Of a stretch of 64,000 bases of DNA, positions 26,201 to 36,239 are shown piece after piece. The notes beneath the pieces were generated by a model that was not told the origin of the DNA, ran no database searches, and saw nothing but the letters and a program-made list of their open reading frames with translations. The first letter of the stretch is position 1, and each line of letters opens with the position of its first letter. Source of the stretch: Sthenelais limicola (taxonomy: Eukaryota > Annelida > Polychaeta > Phyllodocida > Sigalionidae); NCBI GenBank assembly GCA_942159475.1, contig OW804097.1, forward strand, positions 2,583,357 to 2,647,356, written 5' to 3'. The position numbers and the translations under genes were made by a program.

Positions 26201-29200
26201 GCAAAGTGTTTAATTTACCCCAGGCCTACCGGCAATAAAACTATAACATTGATTCTCATTTCCTTGAATCTCTCCCTGTATATTGGCCGTTTTCAAGGCT
26301 ATTCCAGGCCTTGAATTTATTTATTTTCTTAACTTCAAGGCTTTCAATGTCCCACACAGACCCTGCAGTGTAACCAACTAAACGTTTCCACCATGGAGAA
26401 AGAGAAGAGAGAGGGGTGTAGGAGGAGTAGGCAGAGGGGGGAAGTGGGCAGAGGAGTGGGTAAGAGGGAGGAGGGGGCATAGAGGAGGGAGAGAGAGAGA
26501 AAGAAAGAAAGAAAGAACCTCTTGGATTTTCGTTAGTCCCTCGCTCAAGGCATAGGGATCATGTCCTCTGTTTTTGTTTATTTTATTTTAGTCCCGACAT
26601 GCCTAGGTGGATGTTTAAGGTGATTTCATTCATGCATTATTGCTCCTTCTTTCTATATTTTTACTACATTAACACCAATAGTATAACACCAGTTGGCCCC
26701 CTTTCAACAGGTGACATTAATCAATAAACATACTGTGTGTGTGTAATATGTTATTATTATCTTCATGTATTATTCATGTGTATTCATTTTTCTTATGGTT
26801 TATAATATTTAACATAAATAAATAGATTCTCTATTCTTTTGTCTCTGTTTCTATTATAATTATGAGGTATTTTAAATGTTATTCGATACATTAGTCATTA
26901 GTCTACCTTGCAACAAAAAATGCTGAAAAATTCCGAGGATATTGTAAGGACTACCAGATTTCTTTAAGGACTAGTGTTTTTTATACTCTACTAGTCCTGT
27001 GGGCGAGTGTATGATGACCAAGTTTTGTAAACCCTGCAAATAAGATTACAGGAGGACAGCGATATGTTCATAAAGTCTCTGAAATTATGGTACATAGAAA
27101 GCAACATAGCTGTTAGAAAGTGTATTACTAGTACTGTGTCTATATAGTAGAATTTTTATATAAAGGGTTGGATGGGTATATGGGGAGGGGTGGGGGTGGG
27201 GGATGGGGGAGGAAGGTTTGACAGTTGGTTTTTTCATTATATCTCGAGTAAAAGGATATTTAGATTGTCAAAGTATACAAAACGGCCAGGAAATAAAATA
27301 GGTATGAAATAAGGCTGTGGATATATGCTAGAAAAAAAATTTCTGATTGCCTGAGACCCATCCTGGAGCGTATTTTTTTGATATATTTAATATTATATTG
27401 GCCATAACGAAATAAAATAAAACTTTAAAAAATTCTACCACTGTTTAGGAATGTTTTATCTACTTTCTATGTTTTTCTTAGGGATAAGTGTTGCCTACTT
27501 TGAGTCTATACATAACTGAAGCATATTATTTCTAACAATTGGTCATGAGGTAGGGATTTCAATATCTCAAAAAGTATTCATCATTGCATTTTAAAACATA
27601 CAGAAATGAATTTACTATAGTTCAGCTGCTAATGATGAATGTCAGGAAGACATACACAGTGCCTTACTCAGCTGGCAAATTACAGCAGGGTGTACATTTT
27701 AGTTATCATAAATATAATCATTACTTTTTTTGGAAATTTCATTAAGGCCGATATGGTATTTAATACTTTTACTGAAAGAGGGTCTATCCTTCATGGATGA
27801 TCTCAGGCATTGCCTATTAAAGTTAAGTATAAAAATTACATATAATTTCTTCCAGAGTATCTAGCTTTTTTTATGCTAAATCAACCCAATTCATTGTACA
27901 TCATAGTTACTTTCTTTCTATTTCCTGATTGTGTTGTATATTGATACATTCTAAAATGGTTCTTACATTTAAGAAAATCCTTTCTTCATTTACTATGACC
28001 ATTACTACTATCACCCCACTCTCCTACAATGCTCAAGAAAATTTACCAAGTTCTTTTAATCAAACATACCTATATATATACCTCTTATCCCCTCCCCCCC
28101 CCCCCCACTAACCCCTCCCGTCAACCCATTCCCCTTCAACATAAGACTGCAATTCTTTTTATAAATAGAATAATAGAAGTTAGAGCTAGAGTGAGGAACT
28201 AATTTCCTACTCCTCTGTTGCTCATGTCCCCCTATATAATTTCAAGTTTTAATGGGTAAGTGGTCAGGAGGACATACAAGGTTACTTACAAAGTAGGCTA
28301 ATATGGGACCATGGCCATTCACCATAGTGGTATTTATAAATTTTATTTAAAGTGTTTGTCTTACAATTGGGCTACAGAAATATGTTACCTGAGTCTGAGT
28401 CTGACTCATTAAACTGATACAACTTCAATTATATTTGTCATCACTTCACAGGAGGCAATTTATGGGATTTTTTCTCCCTTTTCTCAGTGATTAGCATAAT
28501 TACTCACTAATTATTGATTGTATCAACTTTATTCATATTTCACTGTGTTCCTCATGCCTCAAAACATTAAGAAAGTGTATTCACACTTGAATATAAGTTG
28601 ATTTTAACCCAAGTTATAGTATTTCAAAGGTCTACTGGCGGCCATTTTGTTTTTTGCGATTATGGGGGTGTTCCCCCACCTAGATTTTTATAGACTTTTA
28701 GTATGTTGATAAGGGGTACTAATAGTACCCAAAACTGTTGAAAAAAACCTACGTTGCAATTTGTCCTAGGTTAGGCCCTTTTTTTGCTTAGATCTACTGG
28801 ACTATCATGTAAGTAGTAAGATCTGGTGCCAATGTGTAACCACTGACCTACATATGAAGCTGACATTGTTTCCAATATTAGTTCAGATATCCAGCATCCA
28901 TTATGTATAACCTAATAATGATATCCAGCATCCACTGTGTATAATCTAATAATATGTACAGATTATAGCCATTGTTAACCCTTAAATCACCATCATATAC
29001 AAGTTATACCATTGTTTGCAGGTGCAGTTGCTGGTGCACAAAGCACCACATGTCGACTTCCACTCCATGAGCAGGGAGCGGCGGGTGCAGTTCTTCCAAG
29101 CCATGCTGGACACCGGGGACATGATCCACGTCCTGCGCCAAGGCTGGCCTGAGATCCTCCACATGTGCACCAACGCTCTCAGTGACCGCCAGTACAGCAA

Positions 29201-30365
29201 CGCCATCGAGGCTCTCAACTTTGATCTGGCCATCGTTGATCTAGTCTTTGACGCCCGGTGCTTCCTCATCTTGCCCTATGACCTGGGCATCCCCTATGTG
29301 GGTATGGCAGCTTTCTATGAGCCATGGCTGTCCCGCTCTCCTGTCTTCCCATCAGTTTACCCTAGTAATATGCTGGGTCCTGTGTTCACAGACCACATGA
29401 GCTTCATGGAGAGGTTGTATAATGTGTGGCAGAATGTGGACTGGGTGTTGTGGCCGGGGGTGCCTAATATAGATGATACTTTACTGCAGCAATACTTCCA
29501 CCACCGGCCTGCCCTCAGCCTCACTGAGCTGAGTGCCCACTGTCTACTCTACCTCATAGAACAGGATCCTCTGCTGGACTACCTGCGCCCCACCATGCCT
29601 AATGAGATCACCGTGGCTGGTCTGACCATTACTCCCCCCTCCCCCATGCCACCAGACCTCCTCCAGTACATCGAGGCTGCACCAGAGGGCATTATTCTCA
29701 TCACGTTTGGTACAGGCATCCATGTGTTTGAGCCGGCGCTCTATGCCAGGTTCAGGGAGTCCTTGTCCCGGGTCCAACAACAAGTATTGTTGAAGCATGA
29801 GCGTGAGTCTGCGGTGGACATGCCTGGTAATGTGGCTGTGCATGAATGGCTGCCCCAGAATGATGTGCTGGCTCACCCCAACACTAAGCTCTTCATCACA
29901 CACTGTGGTAACAACGGTCAGATGGAAGCCCTCTACCATGGTGTGCCCATGATTGGCATCCCACAGTATGTAGACCAGTTCCACAACTGTAGGCGCCTCA
30001 CCCACCATGGCTATGGCATCTGCCTCAACCCCCTCACCTTCACTGCACAGGACCTGGAGACAGCCATCTCTGACATCCTCACCAACTCCTCCTATAGGCA
30101 GGCCATCCAGCGGGCTTCAGCTATATTCAGGGACAGGCCCATGACACCTGGAGAGACCAGCTTGTACTGGATCAACCATGTGATGAAGTATGGTGGTGAC
30201 CACCTCCGCTCTCATGCTCTAGACATGCCCTGGTACCAGTACCTCCTCCTGGACATCCTTGCCTTCCTATTGGCTGCTGGCCTGGTTACCATGGTTACTG
30301 TATGTTGTGTGCTTCACCAGGTGTTGAGGTGGTGTCGGGCGGGATGGCATGTGAAGCAGGAATGA
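23273..30365 (+). CDS. UDP-glycosyltransferase (GT1 family), copy 1
   Basis: Predicted to transfer a sugar from a UDP-sugar to small lipophilic acceptors, anchored in the ER membrane. Exon 1 is 23273-23482 (70 codons, donor GTAAAA) and exon 2 is 29022-30365 (acceptor TTTGCAG). The phase-0 join gives 517 aa, the usual family length. Residues 1-21 look like a signal peptide. WLPQNDVLAHP (346-356) and the signature from FITHCG to YVDQ (361-389, with D388 and Q389) identify the UGT family. Residues 476-501 are a membrane span, followed by a short basic tail ending HVKQE. The position of the family catalytic His is Gln34 (SQ instead of SH), by gap-free alignment to GHEV; the partner Asp is D143. 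Without splicing, exon 1 runs into a stop at 23540. The 5.5-kb intron is mostly a nested transposon. AATAAA lies at 30486. Confidence 0.9.
25020..27160 (+). pseudogene. LINE reverse transcriptase and C-terminus, truncated and interrupted
   Basis: Around 25040-25180 the frame reads GVPQHSLLGP and then LYTNDMVVLVES, matching the GVPQGS and YADD regions of LINE reverse transcriptases. The second active-site Asp region is altered (YTND). The open stretch 25152-25394 continues with WCNENGL and FKYLG motifs. Frameshifts follow, then VWNQLPDQI near 25835-25856, the conserved C-terminal 'WN-LP' motif. The hAT-like element at 25857-27036 interrupts the motif, and the frame resumes at 27043 (RLQEDSDMFIKSLKLWYI) to a stop near 27148. 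It is a dead copy of the CR1/L2/jockey type; the 5' half is absent. Confidence 0.8.
25857..27036. mobile_element. 1.18-kb hAT-like non-autonomous element
   Basis: The termini are inverted: CAGGGTTCACGAAAC at the left against CAGGGTTTACAAAAC read inward from the right. Similarity continues with GGTCG/GGTCA, 'CTCGCCC' and 'GGACTAGTAGA' blocks. CAAATA at 25851-25856 is duplicated at 27037-27042, and removing the element rejoins a LINE reading frame. CAGGG ends fit hAT elements, whose duplications are commonly 5-8 bp. No transposase is visible; the interior includes purine-rich low-complexity DNA near 26395-26515. Confidence 0.85.
28881..28955. repeat. Intronic 34-bp repeat, two units (UGT copy 1)
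   Basis: Two units of a repeat starting GATATCCAGCATCCA lie in the last part of the copy 1 intron, close to the exon 2 acceptor. The same unit occurs about five times in the copy 2 intron (39200-39367). Confidence 0.8.
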
Positions 30366-30485
30366 AGTACACAGCCACTAGTCAAATAATAGACAAGATT
30401 CAATCTTAATTTCTTTCATGATATAAAATTCTCTTCATTTTCATTTTTGGACTGCAACGAGAGTGAAAAAACATATATAGAAAAT

Positions 30486-30491
30486 AATAAA
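30486..30491 (+). terminator. Polyadenylation signal of UGT copy 1
   Basis: AATAAA lies 121 bp after the stop codon, in a 3' flank conserved with copy 2 up to about position 30500. Confidence 0.6.
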
Positions 30492-30534
30492 TGTATTATT
30501 TTGTTGTCCTCATAAATTCCAGTTCTTCCAGTCT

Positions 30535-31020
30535 ATACCTTAGCATTAGCATTCTTCAGACAAGCAATACTTTCTAGATTTCCAATCATAAACCCACAAT
30601 GCACGCTAGAGCCACAAGATCACAACACATCTACAACCTAACACTACCTCTACTGAAAACAGAAGCAATGAAGAAGGCCTCATGTTACCAAGGGGCCAAA
30701 CTGTGGAACAATCTGCCCCCAAACCAACAGTTCAAGAACACCCTAAAAAACAACAACAGACACAACAACTAAAAGCAGGTCACGCTGAACCTTCTAGCTG
30801 ACCTACAAAATGCACAGAAAATAACACCCAGACTGCATACCACCATGAAACACACATACCAAGCACAGGCCACGCTGAATCTTCTAGCTGACCTACCCAA
30901 CACACAAATCACAACAGCCCAAAAATGCTCCAACAAAAACATATAACCCATATGACCCAAATAAATGTCCAACTCATCACCCATTGTATTGTATTGTAAT
31001 AGCATTGTATTAACATTGTG
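30535..31020 (+). pseudogene. LINE 3' end remnant with pentanucleotide tail
   Basis: The frame RATRSQHIYNLTLPLLKTEA, then KKASCYQGAKLWNNLPP, ends at a TAA near 30771. The 'YQGAKLWN-LP' motif is the conserved C-terminal end of CR1/L2/jockey-like LINE ORF2 proteins. It is followed by 3' non-coding sequence with an internal duplication (about 30776-30810 against 30865-30898). The sequence closes with repeated ATTGT (about 30985-31010), as expected for a LINE 3' end. It is 5'-truncated and lies about 40 bp after the UGT copy 1 3' flank. Confidence 0.8.
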
Positions 31021-32320
31021 TTAGCGCCAGTCCACCATCATAGCACTAGAATTAGATAAACTAGAACCAGTGTGAGTCAGTAGTTAGACACAGCAGTGGA
31101 CAGAAAACCATGGAATTCAGCAATGAATATATACCCATGAGCCCATGTCCAGGAGAGTATGTGGCAGCCAGAGTAGGACTATCGTCACAATTTGATGGGA
31201 ATGAAGGGAAGTCTTGGGCTATTTACTTTCATAAATATGGAATGTTTTTGTACGTTGACATTGCCCACCATCCCGCCCTCCTCCCGTGGCTAGTGGCATT
31301 AAAATCGTTTCGTTTTTGTGTTAAATTCATGTGCGAACCATTGCCGATTTAAGCGATGGTTCGGCACATATATAAGCTTTGTTTATAACTGTGTGGTGGT
31401 ATCCCCGCTGCTATGACGTCATTATGAGCGTGTTACCAATGTTACCCAAAGTTTACACGAGTATGGCTGAGTGCGAGGATGAAGGGTTTAGCATTGGAAG
31501 GTGGTAGAGATGCATTGGGAAATGACGGTATGTGCATTACAAGTATAGTACTTAGAGACCCTATGAACCCTGATATTTTGCTTCTCAAAAATGTTAAGGA
31601 TGACAAATCAGTAGTTCGTTTTTCCCGTGGACTACGAAAACATAGCTAGTTGGGTGATCGAGGCAACTTTTCTAGACACATTTGTAGCCTCCGATTCTCG
31701 GTGGCGCGTCCTGGTGTCAATGGGAGAAAGCAGGCATCCCTTGTCTGCCACTAGTGCCGATGTGTCTAGGTTAAAATTGATTTGCAAAATGACTATGTAT
31801 CTTCATTGTACTTGACTACTTGTGAAATGATTTGACTTATTGATTTGCTGTATAAACATTCTAAATAAAAAAGAAATAAAACATTCCAGTTTAACATCAT
31901 GAGGGATTTTTATGTGAAAAAAATGTCTTGATTTTAAGAAATAAATTCTCTAACGTGTTTTTGTTTGCACAGAGGCAGACCACATGGGTGGAATAACATT
32001 GCATATGATGTCTCCCATTCATAAACTCAGAACTGACTCAAGTGGACCATGGGAGCCGGTTGATGTACTCGCCAAATGAACAGACTTTCTCGTGTAGTGA
32101 AAGTCTTAGCTTGTGGCACCATTAGGTTCTTCTTCATCCCACCCACAATAAACACACCACCAAGGATTAATCTGTTTGTCATAACCCCCCAAAAATAGAC
32201 GTTTCCAAAGGCTATTCCTCAGAATTAGACTCTGTTTCAAGTGGATAGGGAATTCTCCCAACCCTCACCACCTTCCTGTGCACCCAGTCGGCGAGCGAAA
32301 TTGAGTGTTTGAACTCATTA
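31021..32320. other. Intergenic stretch with weak reading frames
   Basis: Three weak coding hints occur on the plus strand. A frame from ATG 31110 reads MEFSNEYIPMSPCPGEY for 80 codons. Short frames follow ATG 31465 (MAECEDEGFSIG), a CRE-like TGACGTCA sits at 31414-31421, and a frame at 31627-31815 overlaps them in another phase. None has a recognisable domain and the frames are not joined by clear splice sites. Sequence near 31900-32010 resembles 41815-41900 (GTTTGCACAGAGGCAGA shared), so part of it is a dispersed repeat. Confidence 0.3.
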
Positions 32321-32439
32321 CGAACTAGCCCCTAGGAAGCACAGGAATTATATAAAGGATTCTATTGCAAAGGAAACTGTGAAAAAGGTCCGCCATCTTG
32401 GTTGAAGCATTATGGGATGTGCTTGCGCACACTTCTGGC

Positions 32440-33009
32440 AAGGTCAGTGTCCTACTTCTAGACTTAGGTCGACTGGGCGGCCTCGATCTGGGTCGTCTGG
32501 GTGACCTAGATCTGGACCTCTCACGACGCGAGGGTCTATGTCTATGGTGTCTATGGTAACGGGACTTAGACTTGGAGTGGTGACTGGGACGTTCTCTCCC
32601 ATAACGTTCTGAGGAAGAATCCTCAGAAGATGACCGTCTCCTGCTTCTGTGGCGAGATCTGGCCCTAGGTTCATGAGAGTCTTCATGACTAGTGCCAAAG
32701 AGGTTCCTGAACAGTCCGATGGCAGGTCTTTCAGAGTATCTATGCGTAGATGGGGACCTCCTATTAAACCTAGGGTCTTGGCTATAGCTTGCTAAGAACC
32801 AAATCCCCAATTTCGGAAACTATTTTGTCTTTGAGCTCGGGTGGAACAGCCACTTCCTCTTTGGGTGGCACCTCCACTTTGCCGGGCTTTTTCCCGCCAA
32901 GCTGCAGCATGGCTGCTGCAGCCACGTTTACGTCTGGCTCAGTTTTGGAATGGATTTCTCCAGAAGATGAACCCTGGGGAGAATTAGGTACTAGATTTTC
33001 GGTTGACAT
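32440..33009 (-). pseudogene. Arg/Ser-rich (RS domain) protein gene or retrocopy, frame broken
   Basis: On the minus strand an ATG at 33009 opens MSTENLVPNSPQG and a 75-residue acidic/alanine segment ending PELKDKIVSEIGDLVLSKL, then a stop at 32782-32784. The next frame (+1) overlaps and continues SQDPRFNRRSPSTHRY into a long RS domain (RSRHRSRRRSSSEDSSSER, later RERSRSRSPRR) to about 32452. The two parts read like one protein separated by a frameshift, or joined by splicing I cannot place. RS domains mediate splicing-factor interactions in the nucleus; I do not recognise the specific protein. A minus-strand AAGATGGCGGACC at about 32389-32401 resembles a housekeeping start context but lies within the tail of the same frame. 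Confidence 0.5.
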
Positions 33010-35452
33010 GTCGACGAATGCTGAAAAAAGTGATCATTTGACTAGTACGTGGAAACCTAAGCTGTGCATGTTCGAGACCACGAGGCGCTCCGATGGAGCC
33101 CTATTAGACCACTCCTCATCATATCGAGGAAGGTTTCAAGGAGAAAACTGTGATGCAGTCAACACAAATGAGGGAAAAATGTCACTTTAGAGAAGTGTAT
33201 ACAAAGCAATATACAACAATGGGTAAATACCTTTCTTGATTGAGGAGTAATCCAATGTAATCCAAAGAAAGGCGACATGAGAAAATCTTGCATGCGGTCG
33301 CTTCGGCATACGTCTCGAAAATTGAAGGTCGCTGGCTATGCCGCCTATCTCATCTGTTCTGCCCTCTGCATGAGGCAGACAAACTAGAAACTTAATACAG
33401 AAAACCTGATGCAGAGTAAACACAAGGTTGCTAATGTTACATACATCAAAAACTGAAGATAACTAAATAGAAAAATATGTAGTGATCTTCGGATTTGATC
33501 CGCTCAGCACACTTTCATTCATGCGAGTGAACTGGCATAGATGTGGGCTTGACTCCTCCTATGGAATTACAATAGGAGTGTCCAAGTGACAGTTCAAGCC
33601 CATGTGTTTACCTTATTATAACCTTACTCTTTAAAGGAGGCTACGCTTTCTCCACTGTACTTCCGATTGAAGCCGTTTTTATGCACACGCCGTTCGAGAG
33701 ATGTATGCTGGGAGACAGTGGTGTTTGTTTGGTTTAGTAGCACACGCAACAGAATCACATATAGGCCTACAATCAACTATAATTGTGATCAAAACACAGG
33801 ACGGATTTTCTTAGATGTTTGTTTATCGTTGTAATGTGCTGCTTCCCATTACCTACGAACTTTATTTTACATACCAAGAAAATTCCTACGGCCATTAGGA
33901 CTATCGTCACAATTAGAGTCTGCAGCAGATGGAGGTAACATGTTACCTCCGTCTGCATCTTCAATGCTCCATATCTTAGAAAATAATAAATATAGAAGAA
34001 TATAATTCACATTAATGGGAAGGATGTGGCCCTAGCTTTATGGAAAATATATAATAAATTACCAATCTTCATTTCCTCTCATGCTGTGAGTAATGACAGA
34101 ATGTCAAGTGAGGCCACAGTGAGGTGGACAAAAATAAATTAAAATGTCCAGGCCCAATATTCTTGGGAAAAATAAGTGAAAGTTAATTTCTTTTTCTGTT
34201 TCTGCTTTGAAATATGTCCCGATTTGTTAAACAACCTTAAATAATATAGACAACTAGCAATAATTGATATCAAAATTAAAGCATTAGTTCATCATGTCTC
34301 CATGCATATGGAGGTAACATCTAGTATTGTTGCATTAATGGAATGTGTTACCTCCGTCTGGCACTTTCAATGTTCAATATCCCAGGAAATAATGAAGATA
34401 GAAGAATGATATTGACATTAGTGGGAAGGACATGGCCCTAGCTTTATGGAAAATACATAATGAAGTACCAATCTTTATTTCCTTTTATGTTGTAAACAAT
34501 GATAGAGCATCAAGTCAGTCTGCAGGGAGGTGGAAAAAAGTAAATTAAAATTTCCAGGCCCCATTTTCTTGGGGAAAATAGTTAAAACTTCGCAAAAAAA
34601 CGGGTTTTGAGATATCGTCATATTTAAAAAAAATGAGATCAAGGCGATTCCAATGGTTGTTAACATTAGGGCAGGTATTAATCATTTCCATATTTTTGAA
34701 AAAAATGCTTTAATTTCTGTTTTCACAATTATTGATCTATCCCGTTATCCTGTCATCTAGTAACAAATTTCACTTGAATGTATAGTTAATCTTTCGCCGA
34801 CTGTCATTTTTCGAGCATTTTTATTACCCATTTTGTATTTCTTTTTTGTATTTTGAAATTTTCTATATTTTTACCTTACTATGTTGGGCTTCAATAATCT
34901 CATACACACTCCTTTTACATTGTTGTTGCTTAGTCTTATGATAACTTGATATAAAATAACATCCTACCTTTGCCTCCTACACCTGTCAAATACTTAGAAC
35001 ATGTATTTCTTCCACTTAGTGCCTTTTCATTTGGTCACAGAGAGCACCTTTTCACCATACAACATAGCTCTAAATTACTTTCAGACTTCTCGCAAATAAC
35101 ATTGTTAAATTAATAAAACTATTGGAAAATGTCTAGAGTATTAATATGGCGACAGAACCAGTTTATTTCTCAGATATTCCACAGAAGCAACTCTATAGTC
35201 CAAGTGACTCTTTATATCAAAACTATTAATAAATAATTCCCAAATTATAAGCACTTTAAACATTTGATACCTATAAGTACTATAATAGTTGGTATAGAGT
35301 TCGAACGTAGGTTTTTTTTTAAAAAAAAACAAGTAAACATCTGGCAAAATTTGAAAAATCCCCTATTCGCCTTCACCAATACTTCCAGTTATTAGTTTTA
35401 AAGTTAGAGTTGTATAGTACCAAGTGCTGATGTAGTCTATGTATAATTTAAG
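33010..35452. other. Non-coding region with a tandem duplication
   Basis: No supportable gene was found. The region contains the duplicated block given as its own entry (33931-34590). A 27-bp segment at 33869-33895 recurs inverted at 55571-55597. AT-rich DNA fills the rest. Near 34585-34650 a stretch (CGCAAAAAAACGGGTTTTGA, then ATGAGATCAAGGCGATTCCA) resembles the left part of the GTGATGTG MITE family and may be a distant relic. Confidence 0.4.
33931..34590. repeat. Tandem direct duplication headed by GGAGGTAACA
   Basis: The blocks 33951-34185 and 34356-34590 are diverged direct copies sharing, for example, GGCCCTAGCTTTATGGAAAA. Copy 1 is preceded by the perfect 20-bp palindrome GGAGGTAACATGTTACCTCC (33931-33950). 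In copy 2 the same two arms (34310-34319 and 34346-34355) are separated by 26 extra bases. No coding potential is apparent. Confidence 0.7.
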
Positions 35453-35713
35453 GGAGCCCCCGCGCCATTGCGAAAGAGATGAAAAAGATGATTGATCCCA
35501 ACCCTCAGATCAAGGTAACTATAACCACCCTCATGTTTGTTAAAAGAACAATTTTAAATTATAATAGACTATTCGTTACATTATAAAATTGTTTGGAAAA
35601 GTAAACATTGAAATATGGATGTACCATGTATAACACATGCATGAAAAACATATCCATAAACTATGAATAAATCTTTTCTTTTTTAAATTTAATTTCAGGC
35701 CAATCGGTTATGA
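35453..35713 (+). CDS. Possible terminal exon pair of an unidentified gene
   Basis: The segment 35453-35514 (62 nt) reads SPRAIAKEMKKMIDPNPQIK after two bases of a split codon and ends in a good donor (AAG followed by GTAACT). A pyrimidine-rich acceptor (TTTAATTTCAG) at 35698 allows an in-phase join to a short last exon, ANRL then TGA at 35711-35713. AATAAA occurs about 105 bp further on. The upstream acceptor (AATTTAAG) is weak and no earlier exon could be found, so this may be a relic of a broken gene or chance. I do not recognise the protein. Confidence 0.3.
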
Positions 35714-36239
35714 TATGCAGGGTACCACTCATACACGCCAATGTATACAGTTAAAGGCATAATGTTTCTTTGGTAGTCAATAACTCTGATACGTTTTATA
35801 CTTTATACTTTTGTTGGTGAATAAATATGCAAGAAATGGTTGTATTTTACCCACATTAATTGTTGTGTAATGTGCAGGTTAGTCTCTAGTATAACTCCCT
35901 AACATCCCCCTACTGGTAATCATGTTAACTACAGTGTGAGGAGGATGTATGGCAACTTCCCCCATTACCACCCACACATTCCACCACAAGGTCGATCATA
36001 TGTTTTGTAAATATGCTAATTACCCAATTAATTATTTGATAATTACAGGGTATCATTGATCAATAAAAGCATGAGTGAGTGTTTATAAACTGATAATTGA
36101 ATCTTGATGATGACTGATAATTGATAATTGACCTCATATATCATGTCTCAATTATTGAATAAAATAATTCATTGCATTTGTCTTTTGACATTTGTTGTCG
36201 TTTGACATTTGTCGTTTGATCGATATGACAAATGACCAT

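Larger units (their letters stand above)
23664..28804. mobile_element. 5.1-kb long-TIR DNA element in the UGT copy 1 intron
   Basis: The ends are inverted copies starting TAGTCCAGTAG. The inverted repeats extend about 550 bp (23664 to about 24220, and about 28265 to 28804) with many small differences. TCA at 23661-23663 is duplicated at 28805-28807. The paralogous intron of copy 2 reads straight through (CAGGTCATGTAATAAG near 39113) and so shows the empty site. The interior holds a LINE fragment that carries an hAT-like insertion, plus AT-rich DNA. No transposase frame is visible. A 3-bp duplication with this terminus does not allow firm superfamily assignment. Confidence 0.88.

Noticed and set aside
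29544..30008. Minus-strand open frame opposite UGT exon 2 (also 40165-40488 and 39417-39722)
   Set aside because: Antisense shadows of the UGT coding sequence.
32444..33190. Other frames overlapping the RS-domain region (84 codons minus, 133 codons plus)
   Set aside because: They lack the biased RS composition and are alternative-frame shadows.
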